From: JBMOMT01 sp049324835
Lineage (GTDB): Bacteria > Chloroflexota > Anaerolineae > CAYNKW01
Length of the DNA stretch: 64,000 bases
NCBI GenBank assembly: GCA_049324835.1
Contig: JBMOMT010000022.1
Coordinates: 54,330 to 118,329 of the forward strand
Reading direction: 5' to 3'
Shown here: piece after piece, positions 41,565 to 49,214 of the stretch
How the letters are laid out: every line of letters starts with the position of its first letter
How positions within the stretch are numbered: position 1 is the stretch's first letter
Translations under genes and position numbers: made by a program
Notes under the pieces: generated by a model
What the model was told of the DNA's origin: nothing
The model's input: only the letters and a program-made list of their open reading frames with translations
Database searches by the model: none

Positions 41565-44500
41565 TTATTGACCTGGCCCTTTACCGGGCCACCAGTTCCA
41601 TTTGTCCAGCAGCACCGCAATGGCCGGTACGACGGTCGTACGGATGACGAACGTATCCAGTAGAATGCCCACGCTCACGGCGAAGGCGATCTGCACCAGG
41701 CCTAGCAGCGACGAAGACATCATGGCACCAAAGGTGCCAGCCATGATGATGCCCGCCGAGGTGATGATGCCGCCAGTGCGCTCCACCGCCCGTTCGATGC
41801 CGAGGCGCGTGCCGTTGCCTGCCACCTCTTCCTTGACACGGCCCATGAGAAAGATGTTGTAATCCATGCCCAGAGCCACCAATACCACAAAGATGAGGAA
41901 CGGCGCGAACCAGGTGATGCCCTCGCCCAAGATGCCGTCAAAGACCAGCCGGGTGATGCCCAGCGTGGCTCCATAACTGAGGAGGATGGTGGCCATCATG
42001 TACAGCGGCGCCACCAGGCTGCGCAGCAACAGGACGAGCACCACCAGGATGCCACCGATGACCAGCGCCATGACGCGCACGAAATCACGATCCATCACCT
42101 GGCGCAGGTCGAGGTTGATCGCTGTGCTGCCGCTCACATAACCGTTGCTGGTCTGGCTCACCTCGTCGCGCAGGCGAGCCACAGTATCCATGGCTGCCGG
42201 GCTAAAGGGATCGTCGGCCAGCACCACTTGCAGCCGGATGGCATCGCCATTGGGGCTGCTGTAGGTCTGCAACAGGTACTCCAGGCCCTGAACGGCTTGC
42301 TCCCCCAGCGCGAGAGGCAAAAAGTAACCATCGGCGCGCGTGGCGAAATCGGCGGCCAGCGCTGCCAACGCGGTCTGGAGGGCGTCCACCTGGGCCATCA
42401 GCGGCTCGATGGCGGCGTTGGCCTCGCTGGCTATCAATGCCTCCGGCGGCAGGTAGGTGGCATCAGGTAGTGCACTCGCCGCTGCAACACTCAACCGTTG
42501 CAGGGCTGTCACCAGGGTAGCCAGATCGGTCTGCAGGGCAGGCAACGGATCGGGTATCGCCTCGATACCGGGCAGAGTTGTCGCAGGGATAAAGGTGGCC
42601 TGCGGCCTTGCCTGTCGGACGGTCTCGGCCAGGGTGGCGAAATCGGCGGCGGCGCCACCGAGTTCCTCGGCCAGAGACGAGAGGTCGGGCAGCATGCTCG
42701 ACAGGCTGCCGGGGATCGTCTGTGGGATAAAAGTGGCGTCGGGCAGCGTTTCTGCTGCGGTGGCTGCCAGTCCCTCCAGGGCCGGGCTCAGCACCGCCAG
42801 ATAGGCCTTGACGTCTTTGATGAGCTGCGCCACCTGGGTCAGATCGATGGTTTCCAGCGACGCCCCCATCTCGCCGACGACGGTCGTGACCGTCTGGTAA
42901 TCCTCGGTGGCAGCCAACGAGGGATAAGCGGCTGCCAGCTCTTCCAAATAAGTTTGCAGGGCAGTCATCTGTTCCGCGGCGGTCGGTTCACCCGGTTGTG
43001 GCATCAACGACAGTGGATTCTCTTCCAGAGCCCGGGCCATGTCTTCCATCTGGCGCAGAATGAGAGTCAGTTGCTGGCTCAGCAGCAGCGCCTGGGCCAT
43101 TTCGTCGACTGTGGCCTGCACAGCGGCCAGGTGCGCCGTGGCCGATTGAAAAGTGGCCTGCTCTGCCAGCCAGGGATGGGTGGCAGCCAGCTCTTGCAGG
43201 TAGGCGTCGAGTGTAGCCATGCTGGCCAATTGGTCCGGCGACGCGGCCAGGCTGGCCAACGCGGTTGGCTCCTGGAGCGCCGCCGCCGTCTGGGCCAGGC
43301 TGGCAGATAACACATCCAGTTGCGCCGAGACCAACAGCGCGCCCTGGATCTCGGTCAGGGTTGCTGCGATGCTCTCAAGCGCGGTGATGGCGTCGGCGTA
43401 ACCATCCAGAGTGACCAGGGCAGGGTGGGCCTGGGCCATGCCAATCAGATAATCGTGCAGGATCGAGAATTGGGCGGCGGCCTGGGACATCGCCTCGGCA
43501 GCGGTTGTTCCGATCGCTGCCTGGCTGTCCAGAGCGCCGGCCATGCCGTTGGCGGCCTCGGTGAGTTGATTGCTCACCAGCAGCCGCTGCAATGATTCCT
43601 GAACCGCCGATTTCAGGCCGTCGAGCGCAGCGACCGCCGCGCCATAGTCCGGGTTCGTCGTCAGTTCGGGAAAGGCAGCCGCCAGCGCCTCCAGGTAGGT
43701 CTGCAGCGTCTCGAAACCGGCGGACGTTTCGCTCGTGTCCATGCCGGCCAGCGCCGATGGGTCGGCTGCCTGTTGGCGCAGCGTCTGGATCGTGATGGCC
43801 ATCTGGTTCAGTTGGCTTTCCACCCGCAGGGCGTTGCCGAGTTCGGGTTCGTCGATGCCGCCGGGCAGGGTAAGGCTACGCACGTCGGCCACGCCATCGG
43901 TATCCAACAGCCGTTGGCTGAGGGCGCTGACGTAGGCCAGCCCGGCAGGGCTGCGCGCGTCGGGCACATCGGTCAGGACGATGTCGAGGGGCTGCATTTC
44001 ACCTGCGCCAAAGCTTTCGGACAGGATCTGGAAACCGGCCTTGGAAGGCATGGTCGCCGGCAGGTCAGAGAGAAGATCAAAGTTACGCTGCTGGCCCTGA
44101 CCATAGATCGCCAGCGGCAACAGGAGGACCAGGGCCAGGATCAGCGGCAGCCAGGGACGGGCTGCGATCCAGTGGGCCAGTCTTCCCCACCAGCCGCCGT
44201 AGGCGGTGTGCCGCGCGCCGCCGGGCCAAAAGGCCCACTTGCCCATGATGGCCAGCAGGGCCGGGGTGAGAGTCAGCCCGGCCAACAGGGCCACAGCTAC
44301 CCCCAGAGCCAGGCTGGGCCCGCTGCTGGCAAACAGGCCCATTTCGGCAAAAGAAAGGGCCACCATGCCCACGATGACCGTGCCGGCGCTGCTGGTGATC
44401 GTCTCGCCGACGCGGCTGACAGTGTGGTGGGCGCTTTCCGGGCCGGGCAGACCGTCGGCGACGTATTCGCGGAAACGGCTCACCAAAAAGAGGCAATAGT

Positions 44501-45269
44501 CGGTGCCGGCGCCAAAGAGCAGCACCACCAAAAAGACTTCGGTGATGCTGGAGGCGCTCAGGCCAAACCCGGTGAGCCAGGCCACCAAACCGCGCGAGAC
44601 GACAAAGGCCACGCCGATGGTCACCAGTGGGACGATGGACGAGATCGGCGAGCGGTAGATGAGCAGCAGGATCAGGACCACCAGGGCAATGGTGATGATC
44701 GTGGTGCGGTCGGCGCTCTCCAGGGCGCTGGATTTGTAATCGTCGACGATGGCGACGCTGCCGGTGACATAGCCGGTGACGCCCGCCGGAGCCTGATCCA
44801 GCCGCGATTGCATGGCGTCCAGCGCGTCCAGCGTAGACCTGTCCTCGACGGAGCCGCGCAGCCCGACAAAAATCATCGCCACCTGGCCGTCGTGGCTGAT
44901 GAGGCGTTCCGCCAGGTTAGGGTCGGTGGGTGAGAGAACCATGCCCACGGTGTCAGAGGGAAGCTCGTGCGTCAGCCAGCCGGTCAGTTCGCTCAGAAAG
45001 GTCTGGTTGGCCTCGTCGCGCATGGAACCATTCGCGCTCGTGATCACCAGCACAGCCTGCGATGGCGGCGCCTGCTCAGGAAAGTATTCTGCGGCCACCC
45101 GTGCGGCAACGATACTGGGCTCGTCTGAAGGCAGGTAGCTGCTCTGGTCGGAAGTGACCACATCGGAGAGGTTGGGGGCCAAGATCAACACCACTGCCAG
45201 CAAAAGGGCCCAGGTTGCAAAGATGGGATAACGATACTTGGATGAAAAGCGGCCGATTTTTTCAAACAT
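41565..45269 (-). CDS. MMPL/RND-family transporter with repeat-containing external loop
   Basis: 1234 aa from the ATG at 45269; the upstream frame is a shadow of the LPTTG gene. It has two MMPL halves: TM1 at IFATWALLLAVVLILAPNL, a first porter domain, TM2-6 (TIITIALVVLILLLIYRSPISS, FLVVLLFGAGTDYCLFLVSRFREY), TM7 and a second external region. The last helices follow (MALVIGGILVVLVLLLRSLVAP, LVALGMDYNIFLMGRVKEE). The GTDY and GMDY signatures contain the proton-relay Asp. The second loop (about residues 500-1000) is greatly expanded with four ~80-aa helical repeats and three LPDATxxP units. Probably exports lipids or hydrophobic compounds. Part of the tetR operon. Confidence 0.88.
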   Translation of the reverse strand: MFEKIGRFSSKYRYPIFATWALLLAVVLILAPNLSDVVTSDQSSYLPSDEPSIVAARVAAEYFPEQAPPSQAVLVITSANGSMRDEANQTFLSELTGWLTHELPSDTVGMVLSPTDPNLAERLISHDGQVAMIFVGLRGSVEDRSTLDALDAMQSRLDQAPAGVTGYVTGSVAIVDDYKSSALESADRTTIITIALVVLILLLIYRSPISSIVPLVTIGVAFVVSRGLVAWLTGFGLSASSITEVFLVVLLFGAGTDYCLFLVSRFREYVADGLPGPESAHHTVSRVGETITSSAGTVIVGMVALSFAEMGLFASSGPSLALGVAVALLAGLTLTPALLAIMGKWAFWPGGARHTAYGGWWGRLAHWIAARPWLPLILALVLLLPLAIYGQGQQRNFDLLSDLPATMPSKAGFQILSESFGAGEMQPLDIVLTDVPDARSPAGLAYVSALSQRLLDTDGVADVRSLTLPGGIDEPELGNALRVESQLNQMAITIQTLRQQAADPSALAGMDTSETSAGFETLQTYLEALAAAFPELTTNPDYGAAVAALDGLKSAVQESLQRLLVSNQLTEAANGMAGALDSQAAIGTTAAEAMSQAAAQFSILHDYLIGMAQAHPALVTLDGYADAITALESIAATLTEIQGALLVSAQLDVLSASLAQTAAALQEPTALASLAASPDQLASMATLDAYLQELAATHPWLAEQATFQSATAHLAAVQATVDEMAQALLLSQQLTLILRQMEDMARALEENPLSLMPQPGEPTAAEQMTALQTYLEELAAAYPSLAATEDYQTVTTVVGEMGASLETIDLTQVAQLIKDVKAYLAVLSPALEGLAATAAETLPDATFIPQTIPGSLSSMLPDLSSLAEELGGAAADFATLAETVRQARPQATFIPATTLPGIEAIPDPLPALQTDLATLVTALQRLSVAAASALPDATYLPPEALIASEANAAIEPLMAQVDALQTALAALAADFATRADGYFLPLALGEQAVQGLEYLLQTYSSPNGDAIRLQVVLADDPFSPAAMDTVARLRDEVSQTSNGYVSGSTAINLDLRQVMDRDFVRVMALVIGGILVVLVLLLRSLVAPLYMMATILLSYGATLGITRLVFDGILGEGITWFAPFLIFVVLVALGMDYNIFLMGRVKEEVAGNGTRLGIERAVERTGGIITSAGIIMAGTFGAMMSSSLLGLVQIAFAVSVGILLDTFVIRTTVVPAIAVLLDKWNWWPGKGPGQ

Positions 45270-45292
45270 GTTGGAATGTACCTTTGCATGTG

Positions 45293-45320
45293 TCGGGGGC
45301 GCGTTCCGCTGCGCCCCCGA
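45293..45320 (-). promoter_or_regulatory. Strong stem-loop between the LPTTG gene and the MMPL gene
   Basis: TCGGGGGCGC (45293-45302) and GCGCCCCCGA (45311-45320) form a perfect 10-bp stem with an 8-nt loop. No T-run follows on the minus strand, so it more likely protects the upstream mRNA or dampens expression of the transporter gene than fully terminates. Confidence 0.55.
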
Positions 45321-45360
45321 CTCGAAATTGGATTGGAAAAGCGAGTTTTTTTGACGCTGC

Positions 45361-45906
45361 TCAGCGTTTGAGCCGGCGCCCCAGGGCGACCAGCGCTCCG
45401 CCGCCCAGGACCAGCAGTGCCGGCAACTGGTTGAGCGTCGTGGCGCCGGTGGTGGGCAGCACCGCCGGCGCAGCCGCCGGAGCGATGGTGATGGTGAGCG
45501 CCTGGATCTTGCCGTCGGTGATGACGAACGTATCCGTGGCGGGCATGGCCGTTTCGGATGCCGGCGTGGTGATTTCATAGCTCACCGTCACCTGATCCCC
45601 TTCGGTGGTCATCTCACCCACCTCGATGCTCGCGCCCTGGAGCATGGTGGACATGCCGCCGAACATGGCCTGCATCATGGCCGTGCCGGCGATGGGCTGC
45701 TCCGATAGCATGGGGATGGTCAGCGTGGCATCCTCGGCGAACAACGCCAGCACGCCGGAAAAATCTCCGGCGACCAGGCCTTCCGCCAGGGCGGCATAGT
45801 AGCTCTGCACCACCTCCTGCGGTGAAGGCGCCTGAGCCGCCGCAGCCGGCGCCAGCGCCAGGGCCAGCAACAGCACACCGACGACCCACCCTATTTTTTT
45901 CCTCAT
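45361..45906 (-). CDS. Secreted NTF2/SnoaL-like protein with LPTTG anchor
   Basis: 181 aa from the ATG at 45906 (AGGAGGT upstream). There is a signal peptide (WVVGVLLLALALAPAAAAQA), then an NTF2-like domain of about 110 residues (QEVVQSYYAALAEGLVAGDFSGVLALFAEDATLTIP...DTFVITDGKIQALTI) as in SnoaL/ketosteroid-isomerase folds. The end is VLPTTGATTLNQLPALLVLGGGALVALGRRLKR: LPTTG, a hydrophobic helix and a basic tail, a classic sorting signal. It may bind a small hydrophobic ligand at the surface and hand it to the MMPL pump encoded downstream; that is inference from the operon. Confidence 0.8.
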   Translation of the reverse strand: MRKKIGWVVGVLLLALALAPAAAAQAPSPQEVVQSYYAALAEGLVAGDFSGVLALFAEDATLTIPMLSEQPIAGTAMMQAMFGGMSTMLQGASIEVGEMTTEGDQVTVSYEITTPASETAMPATDTFVITDGKIQALTITIAPAAAPAVLPTTGATTLNQLPALLVLGGGALVALGRRLKR

Positions 45907-45919
45907 GTTGACCTCCTGT

Positions 45920-46546
45920 TCAGTTTGTTTCCGATTCATTATTCTGTTCCGGCCTGTTGACCAGGCCTTGCAACAACATCTGAAGGCCCGCCTGGCCCAC
46001 GTGGCCCCAATCGGCGCCGTGAGGATCGAGCAGACCCTGCACCAGCAGCCCAATGGCAAAAGAGAGCAAAACCCGCGTTGCCAGGTCTGCATCCAGCGGG
46101 CGAAACGAGCCCTGAGTGATGCCTTGCTGGACCATGGTGGCAAAAAAAGCATGATATTTACGAAAGGGCGCGACGGTGGCCTGCCACACTGCCGGGCTGT
46201 GACCGGCCTTGGTGAGAAACTGGAGAAAGATCGGCAGTTTGCCCCCGGCCTCCTGAAAGACTTGCCGCATCAGCGCCGACATACGCCACAGCTCTTCCGG
46301 AACAGTCTCTGCCCCAGAACGGGCAGCCTCCATCTGAGTGTCCAGGCCGCTCAGCCACTGCTCCAACATCTCCAGGAACAGGGCCTGTTTGGTGGGAAAG
46401 TGATGGTAAAAGCCGCCTTTGGTCACACCGGCGCGGCGACAGATCTCGGCCACGCCGGTGCCGTCGTAGCCATAACGGGCAAAACATTCTTCGGCGGCCT
46501 GTAGGATGTGGCTGCGGGTTTCTTCACCGCGTTGCTGTATACTCAT
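45920..46546 (-). CDS. TetR-family repressor of the MMPL operon
   Basis: 208 aa from the ATG at 46546 (GGAGAG upstream); an ATG at 46558 would fall closer to the operator. The N-terminal HTH (RGEETRSHILQAAEECFARYGYDGTGVAEICRRAGVTKGGFYHHFPTKQALF) is typical of TetR regulators. The C-terminal ligand domain is of the TetR_C type. A perfect 18-bp palindrome lies over its own transcription start, so it very likely represses itself, the LPTTG gene (13 bp downstream) and the MMPL transporter until a ligand binds. Confidence 0.93.
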   Translation of the reverse strand: MSIQQRGEETRSHILQAAEECFARYGYDGTGVAEICRRAGVTKGGFYHHFPTKQALFLEMLEQWLSGLDTQMEAARSGAETVPEELWRMSALMRQVFQEAGGKLPIFLQFLTKAGHSPAVWQATVAPFRKYHAFFATMVQQGITQGSFRPLDADLATRVLLSFAIGLLVQGLLDPHGADWGHVGQAGLQMLLQGLVNRPEQNNESETN

Positions 46547-46559
46547 GGCGCTCTCCATA

Positions 46560-46577
46560 ATACCGACCGGTCGGTAT
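46560..46577. promoter_or_regulatory. TetR operator, perfect 18-bp palindrome
   Basis: ATACCGACCGGTCGGTAT is a perfect palindrome placed 1 bp downstream of the -10 box of the tetR promoter, over the expected start of transcription. Palindromes with an ACCGnCCGGnCGGT-like core are typical TetR-family sites. Confidence 0.9.
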
Positions 46578-46578
46578 G

Positions 46579-46607
46579 ATTTTAACACAAAATGAACCAC
46601 CTGTCAA
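46579..46607 (-). promoter_or_regulatory. Promoter of tetR, LPTTG gene and MMPL gene
   Basis: Minus strand: TTGACA (46607-46602), a 17-bp spacer and TAAAAT (46584-46579). Its -35 forms a 7-bp inverted repeat with the -35 of the divergent promoter at 46618. Confidence 0.85.
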
Positions 46608-46617
46608 ATCTTGGAGA

Positions 46618-46646
46618 TTGACAGGACGGTTGGCTCGTGCTAAACT
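46618..46646 (+). promoter_or_regulatory. Promoter of the DUF2007-like gene
   Basis: TTGACA (46618-46623), a 17-bp spacer and TAAACT (46641-46646). The two divergent -35 boxes are 10 bp apart, so a protein bound at the shared dyad CTGTCAA-N10-TTGACAG would affect both. Confidence 0.75.
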
Positions 46647-46664
46647 GTGGCGCAGGAGGTGACG

Positions 46665-46913
46665 ATGTTCCGACGTGAGCGAAACCGGCCCGGACTGACC
46701 ACCGTGCGCGTGGCGCAAGGACTGCTCCAGGCTGAGGTGTACAAATCCAAGCTGGAAAGCCTGGGCATTCCGGTGTTGCTAGAGTACGAGAGCCTCGGCC
46801 CCACACTGGGCATCATCGCTGATGGTCTTGGTGAGGTCTATGTCATGGTGCCGAGCGATCTGGCCGAGGAGGCCAGTCTGCTGCTGGAAGACGAAGAAGA
46901 GGTGGATCTGTAG
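46665..46913 (+). CDS. DUF2007-type small protein (putative signal-transducing)
   Basis: 82 aa from the ATG at 46665, with CAGGAGGTG upstream; the in-frame GTG at 46647 lies next to the -10 box. The pattern TTVRVAQGLLQAEVYKSKLESLGIPVLLEYESLG...EVYVMVPSDLAEEASLLLED matches the DUF2007 fold (ferredoxin-like, related to GlnB-type surfaces). Function unknown in the family. It is single in its transcript; the 298 bp to the next gene contain only a promoter. Confidence 0.75.
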   Translation: MFRRERNRPGLTTVRVAQGLLQAEVYKSKLESLGIPVLLEYESLGPTLGIIADGLGEVYVMVPSDLAEEASLLLEDEEEVDL

Positions 46914-47175
46914 GGCAGGCGACGACGGGTTGCTACACCCGGCGATTTTTCCAGCTTTTGCGCAAAACCCAGCCACACCGGCAAAAGAGATGCGCCGCGC
47001 CACCATGGCCAACCCACCCACGCCCAGCCCCATCGACAGGCTGTTCAACACCCAGCGAATCACGGTGGCAAGGGCGGCGGCCTGTGAGACGGTCGAGGAA
47101 ACCCCTTTTACCCTCTGTTCCTCCACTGCAAGATATGAGAGTCCGTTTAACAGAAAAGCTACCTTTTTGCCATAG

Positions 47176-47204
47176 ATGACTTTTGTTTCTGGCTATGGTA
47201 TAAT
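47176..47204 (+). promoter_or_regulatory. Promoter giving a leaderless methyltransferase mRNA
   Basis: ATGACT (47176-47181), a 17-bp spacer and perfect TATAAT (47199-47204). The expected start of transcription falls at about 47210-47212, on the ATG of the gene. There is no ribosome site, so translation would begin at the very 5' end. Confidence 0.7.
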
Positions 47205-47211
47205 CCGATTC

Positions 47212-48021
47212 ATGGTTTTATCTGGCGAGGAACTGGCAACGATCGTCGAGGCTGTGTTGGCGGCGGGCAAATATCGCCCGGTATGCCCGGATACCGTACG
47301 GCGCATTGCTGCCGACGAGTTGATCCGGCGGGGCAACGTCCGGGCGGCGATCAAGGCGACCAAGGGGCGCCTGCACCAGGTCTATGCCGCTTTTGGGCGC
47401 GGTCTGGATTACGGCCAGGCCTATCAAAAACTGGAGGCGGCTTACGGCAGCGGCTCGCCGCAGGCTGTCCAGGCGACGTGCCGTGAGCTGTTGCAATCGC
47501 ACACTTCTACCGGGGAGCGACTGTCGATTCTGGACACTTTTTACGGCGGCATCTGGGCTGTCACCGGCGCGCCGCGCGCGCTGCTGGATTTGGGCTGTGG
47601 CCTGAATCCGCTGACGCTGCCCTGGATGGGTCTGCCGCCGGCGGGGCGTTACCTGGCCTACGACATCGACGCCGAACGGATCGCCTTTCTCGACCGTTAT
47701 TTCGCCCTGACCGAGACCTCATCGCGGGCCGTCTGGCAGGACGTGCTGTGCCATCCGCCGCAGGACGAGGCCGACGTGGCGCTGTTGCTCAAGACCAGCG
47801 CCAGCCTGGAACGCCAGGAGAGGGGCAGCACGCTGCGCCTGATGCAGGCATCGCAAAGCCGTTTTGTCGTGGTCAGCTTTTCGGTCAAGAGTCTGGCTGG
47901 ACGGCAGAAAGGCATGCTGGGCCATTACGAGCGCGAGTTTGGTGCATCGCTGGTTGGTCAACCCTGGCAGGTGACCCGGCTGACTTTTGAGACGGAGCTG
48001 GTTTTTGTGGTGGAAAAGTGA
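47212..48021 (+). CDS. FmrO/Rmt-family 16S rRNA (guanine-1405-N7)-methyltransferase
   Basis: 269 aa. The N-terminal helical RNA-binding domain (KYRPVCPDTVRRIAADELIRRG, KATKGRLHQVYAAF) and the linker HTSTGERLSILDTFY match the aminoglycoside-resistance enzymes of the RmtB/ArmA/FmrO group. The SAM site is LLDLGCGLNPLTLPW (about 124-138). Further family motifs are LLLKTSASLERQERGS (about 191-206) and VVVSFSVKSLAGR (about 219-231). The known reaction is N7-methylation of G1405 in helix 44, which blocks 4,6-linked deoxystreptamine drugs. The first Met at 47176 is inside the promoter. It is 3 bp upstream of an RsmI-like gene, so the two decoding-site methyltransferases are co-transcribed. Confidence 0.9.
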   Translation: MVLSGEELATIVEAVLAAGKYRPVCPDTVRRIAADELIRRGNVRAAIKATKGRLHQVYAAFGRGLDYGQAYQKLEAAYGSGSPQAVQATCRELLQSHTSTGERLSILDTFYGGIWAVTGAPRALLDLGCGLNPLTLPWMGLPPAGRYLAYDIDAERIAFLDRYFALTETSSRAVWQDVLCHPPQDEADVALLLKTSASLERQERGSTLRLMQASQSRFVVVSFSVKSLAGRQKGMLGHYEREFGASLVGQPWQVTRLTFETELVFVVEK

Positions 48022-48024
48022 GGC

Positions 48025-48705
48025 ATGGGCACGCTGTATCTGGTGGGCACGCCTATCGGCAATCTGGAAGACATCAGCCAACGCGCGCTGGAGACGCTGC
48101 GACGGGTGAATCTGATCGCGGCCGAAAACCCGGCGCGCACGCAGCGACTGCTGGCACGTTATGACATTCACACGCCGATGAGCCGTTACACCGACGCCTA
48201 CGACCGGAAAAAAAAGAGCCGGCTGCAGGCCGTGCTGGCGGCCTTGGAGAGCGGCGACGTGGCGCTGGTTTCGGAGGCGGGCATGCCGGGCCTCTCTGAT
48301 CCTGGCTACGAGTTGGTGCAGGCAGCGGTGGAGCGGGGCCTGGAGGTGGTGGCCATACCTGGTCCTACGGCGGTCGAGGCGGCGCTTGCGGTGACGGGCA
48401 TGGCTGCCGGGCGTTACCTGTGCCTGGGTTTTTTGCCGCGCAAGGCCGCCGCGCGCCGCAGACTGCTGGCTGGCCTGGTCGATGTGGCCTGCCCGGTGGT
48501 GGCGTTCGAATCGCCGCATCGTTTACTGGCTGCTTTGGAGGACATCCGGCAGGTGCTGGGCGGGCGGCGAGTGTCGATTTGTTGCGAATTGACCAAACTT
48601 TACGAGCAGACACAGCGCGGCACGCCGGAGGAGTTGTTGGCTCATCTTTCGGCTCACCCGCCACGCGGCGAGTACACCCTGGTCATCGACGGCGGCGCGG
48701 CGTGA
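48025..48705 (+). CDS. Divergent RsmI-like 16S rRNA (cytidine-1402-2'-O)-methyltransferase
   Basis: 226 aa, shorter than the usual 270-290 because the C-terminal domain is absent. The tetrapyrrole-methylase fold is clear: TLYLVGTPIGNLEDISQRALETL, IPGPTAVEAALAVTGM, LGFLPRKAAARRRLL, FESPHRLLAAL and ELTKLYEQTQRGTPEELLAHL. Several near-invariant RsmI positions are changed: the AEDTR loop reads AENPARTQ, DAGTPGISDPG reads EAGMPGLSDPG, and RELTK reads CELTK. It may be a specialised paralogue rather than the housekeeping enzyme. It starts 3 bp after the G1405-type methyltransferase gene. Confidence 0.85.
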   Translation: MGTLYLVGTPIGNLEDISQRALETLRRVNLIAAENPARTQRLLARYDIHTPMSRYTDAYDRKKKSRLQAVLAALESGDVALVSEAGMPGLSDPGYELVQAAVERGLEVVAIPGPTAVEAALAVTGMAAGRYLCLGFLPRKAAARRRLLAGLVDVACPVVAFESPHRLLAALEDIRQVLGGRRVSICCELTKLYEQTQRGTPEELLAHLSAHPPRGEYTLVIDGGAA

Positions 48706-48749
48706 ATCGGTGTCCCTTTTTCGGTGCCGTCACGAGGAGTTGATAAACC

Positions 48750-49211
48750 ATGTCCCAGGTGTTGTGGTCAGAACTGGAAAAAGAGGTGCGGGCGATCATC
48801 GCTGGCCCATTGATGGCGCGGGCCAAACTCCAGGCGGTGTGTCGATTGCTGCGAGATCGGGTGTCGTATTATGACTGGGTGGGGTTCTATTTGGTCGACG
48901 GCGACGGCCGGGAGTTGGTGCTTGGCCCTTTCGAAGGTCAGCCCACAGAGCACGTGCGCATCTCCTTTGGCAGCGGCATCTGCGGCCAGGCGGCAGAGAC
49001 AGAGCAGATCTTTGTGGTGCAGGACGTTGCCGGGGAGAGTAACTATCTCTCTTGCAGCCCACACGTGAGATCCGAGATCGTGCTGCCGATTTTTCGAGAG
49101 GGCCGGGTCGTGGGCGAGCTGGACATCGACTCTCACACCCTGGCCCCGTTCACGCCGCAGGACGAGGCGTTTCTGGAGCGGGTCTGTGAGCTGGTTGCTC
49201 CGCTGTTGTAA
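48750..49211 (+). CDS. GAF-domain protein, free methionine-(R)-sulfoxide reductase-like
   Basis: 153 aa, a single GAF domain. Motifs of the fRMsr family are present: YDWVGFYLVDG, LVLGPFEGQPTEHVRISFGSGICGQAA with a Cys, DVAGESNYLSCSPHVRSEIVLPIF with the second Cys, and GELDIDSHTLAPFTPQDEAFLE. In fRMsr enzymes Cys residues at these places reduce free Met-R-sulfoxide. A sensory GAF role cannot be excluded. It follows the RsmI-like gene by 44 bp and the TGT-like gene by 3 bp on the other side. Confidence 0.82.
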   Translation: MSQVLWSELEKEVRAIIAGPLMARAKLQAVCRLLRDRVSYYDWVGFYLVDGDGRELVLGPFEGQPTEHVRISFGSGICGQAAETEQIFVVQDVAGESNYLSCSPHVRSEIVLPIFREGRVVGELDIDSHTLAPFTPQDEAFLERVCELVAPLL

Positions 49212-49214
49212 AAA

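Noticed and set aside
46779..47126. A 115-codon minus-strand frame with a hydrophobic stretch
   Set aside because: Overlaps the DUF2007-like gene, starts at a GTG without a ribosome site, and no family is recognised; a gene remnant is possible but not supported. I see nothing else in 46914-47175.
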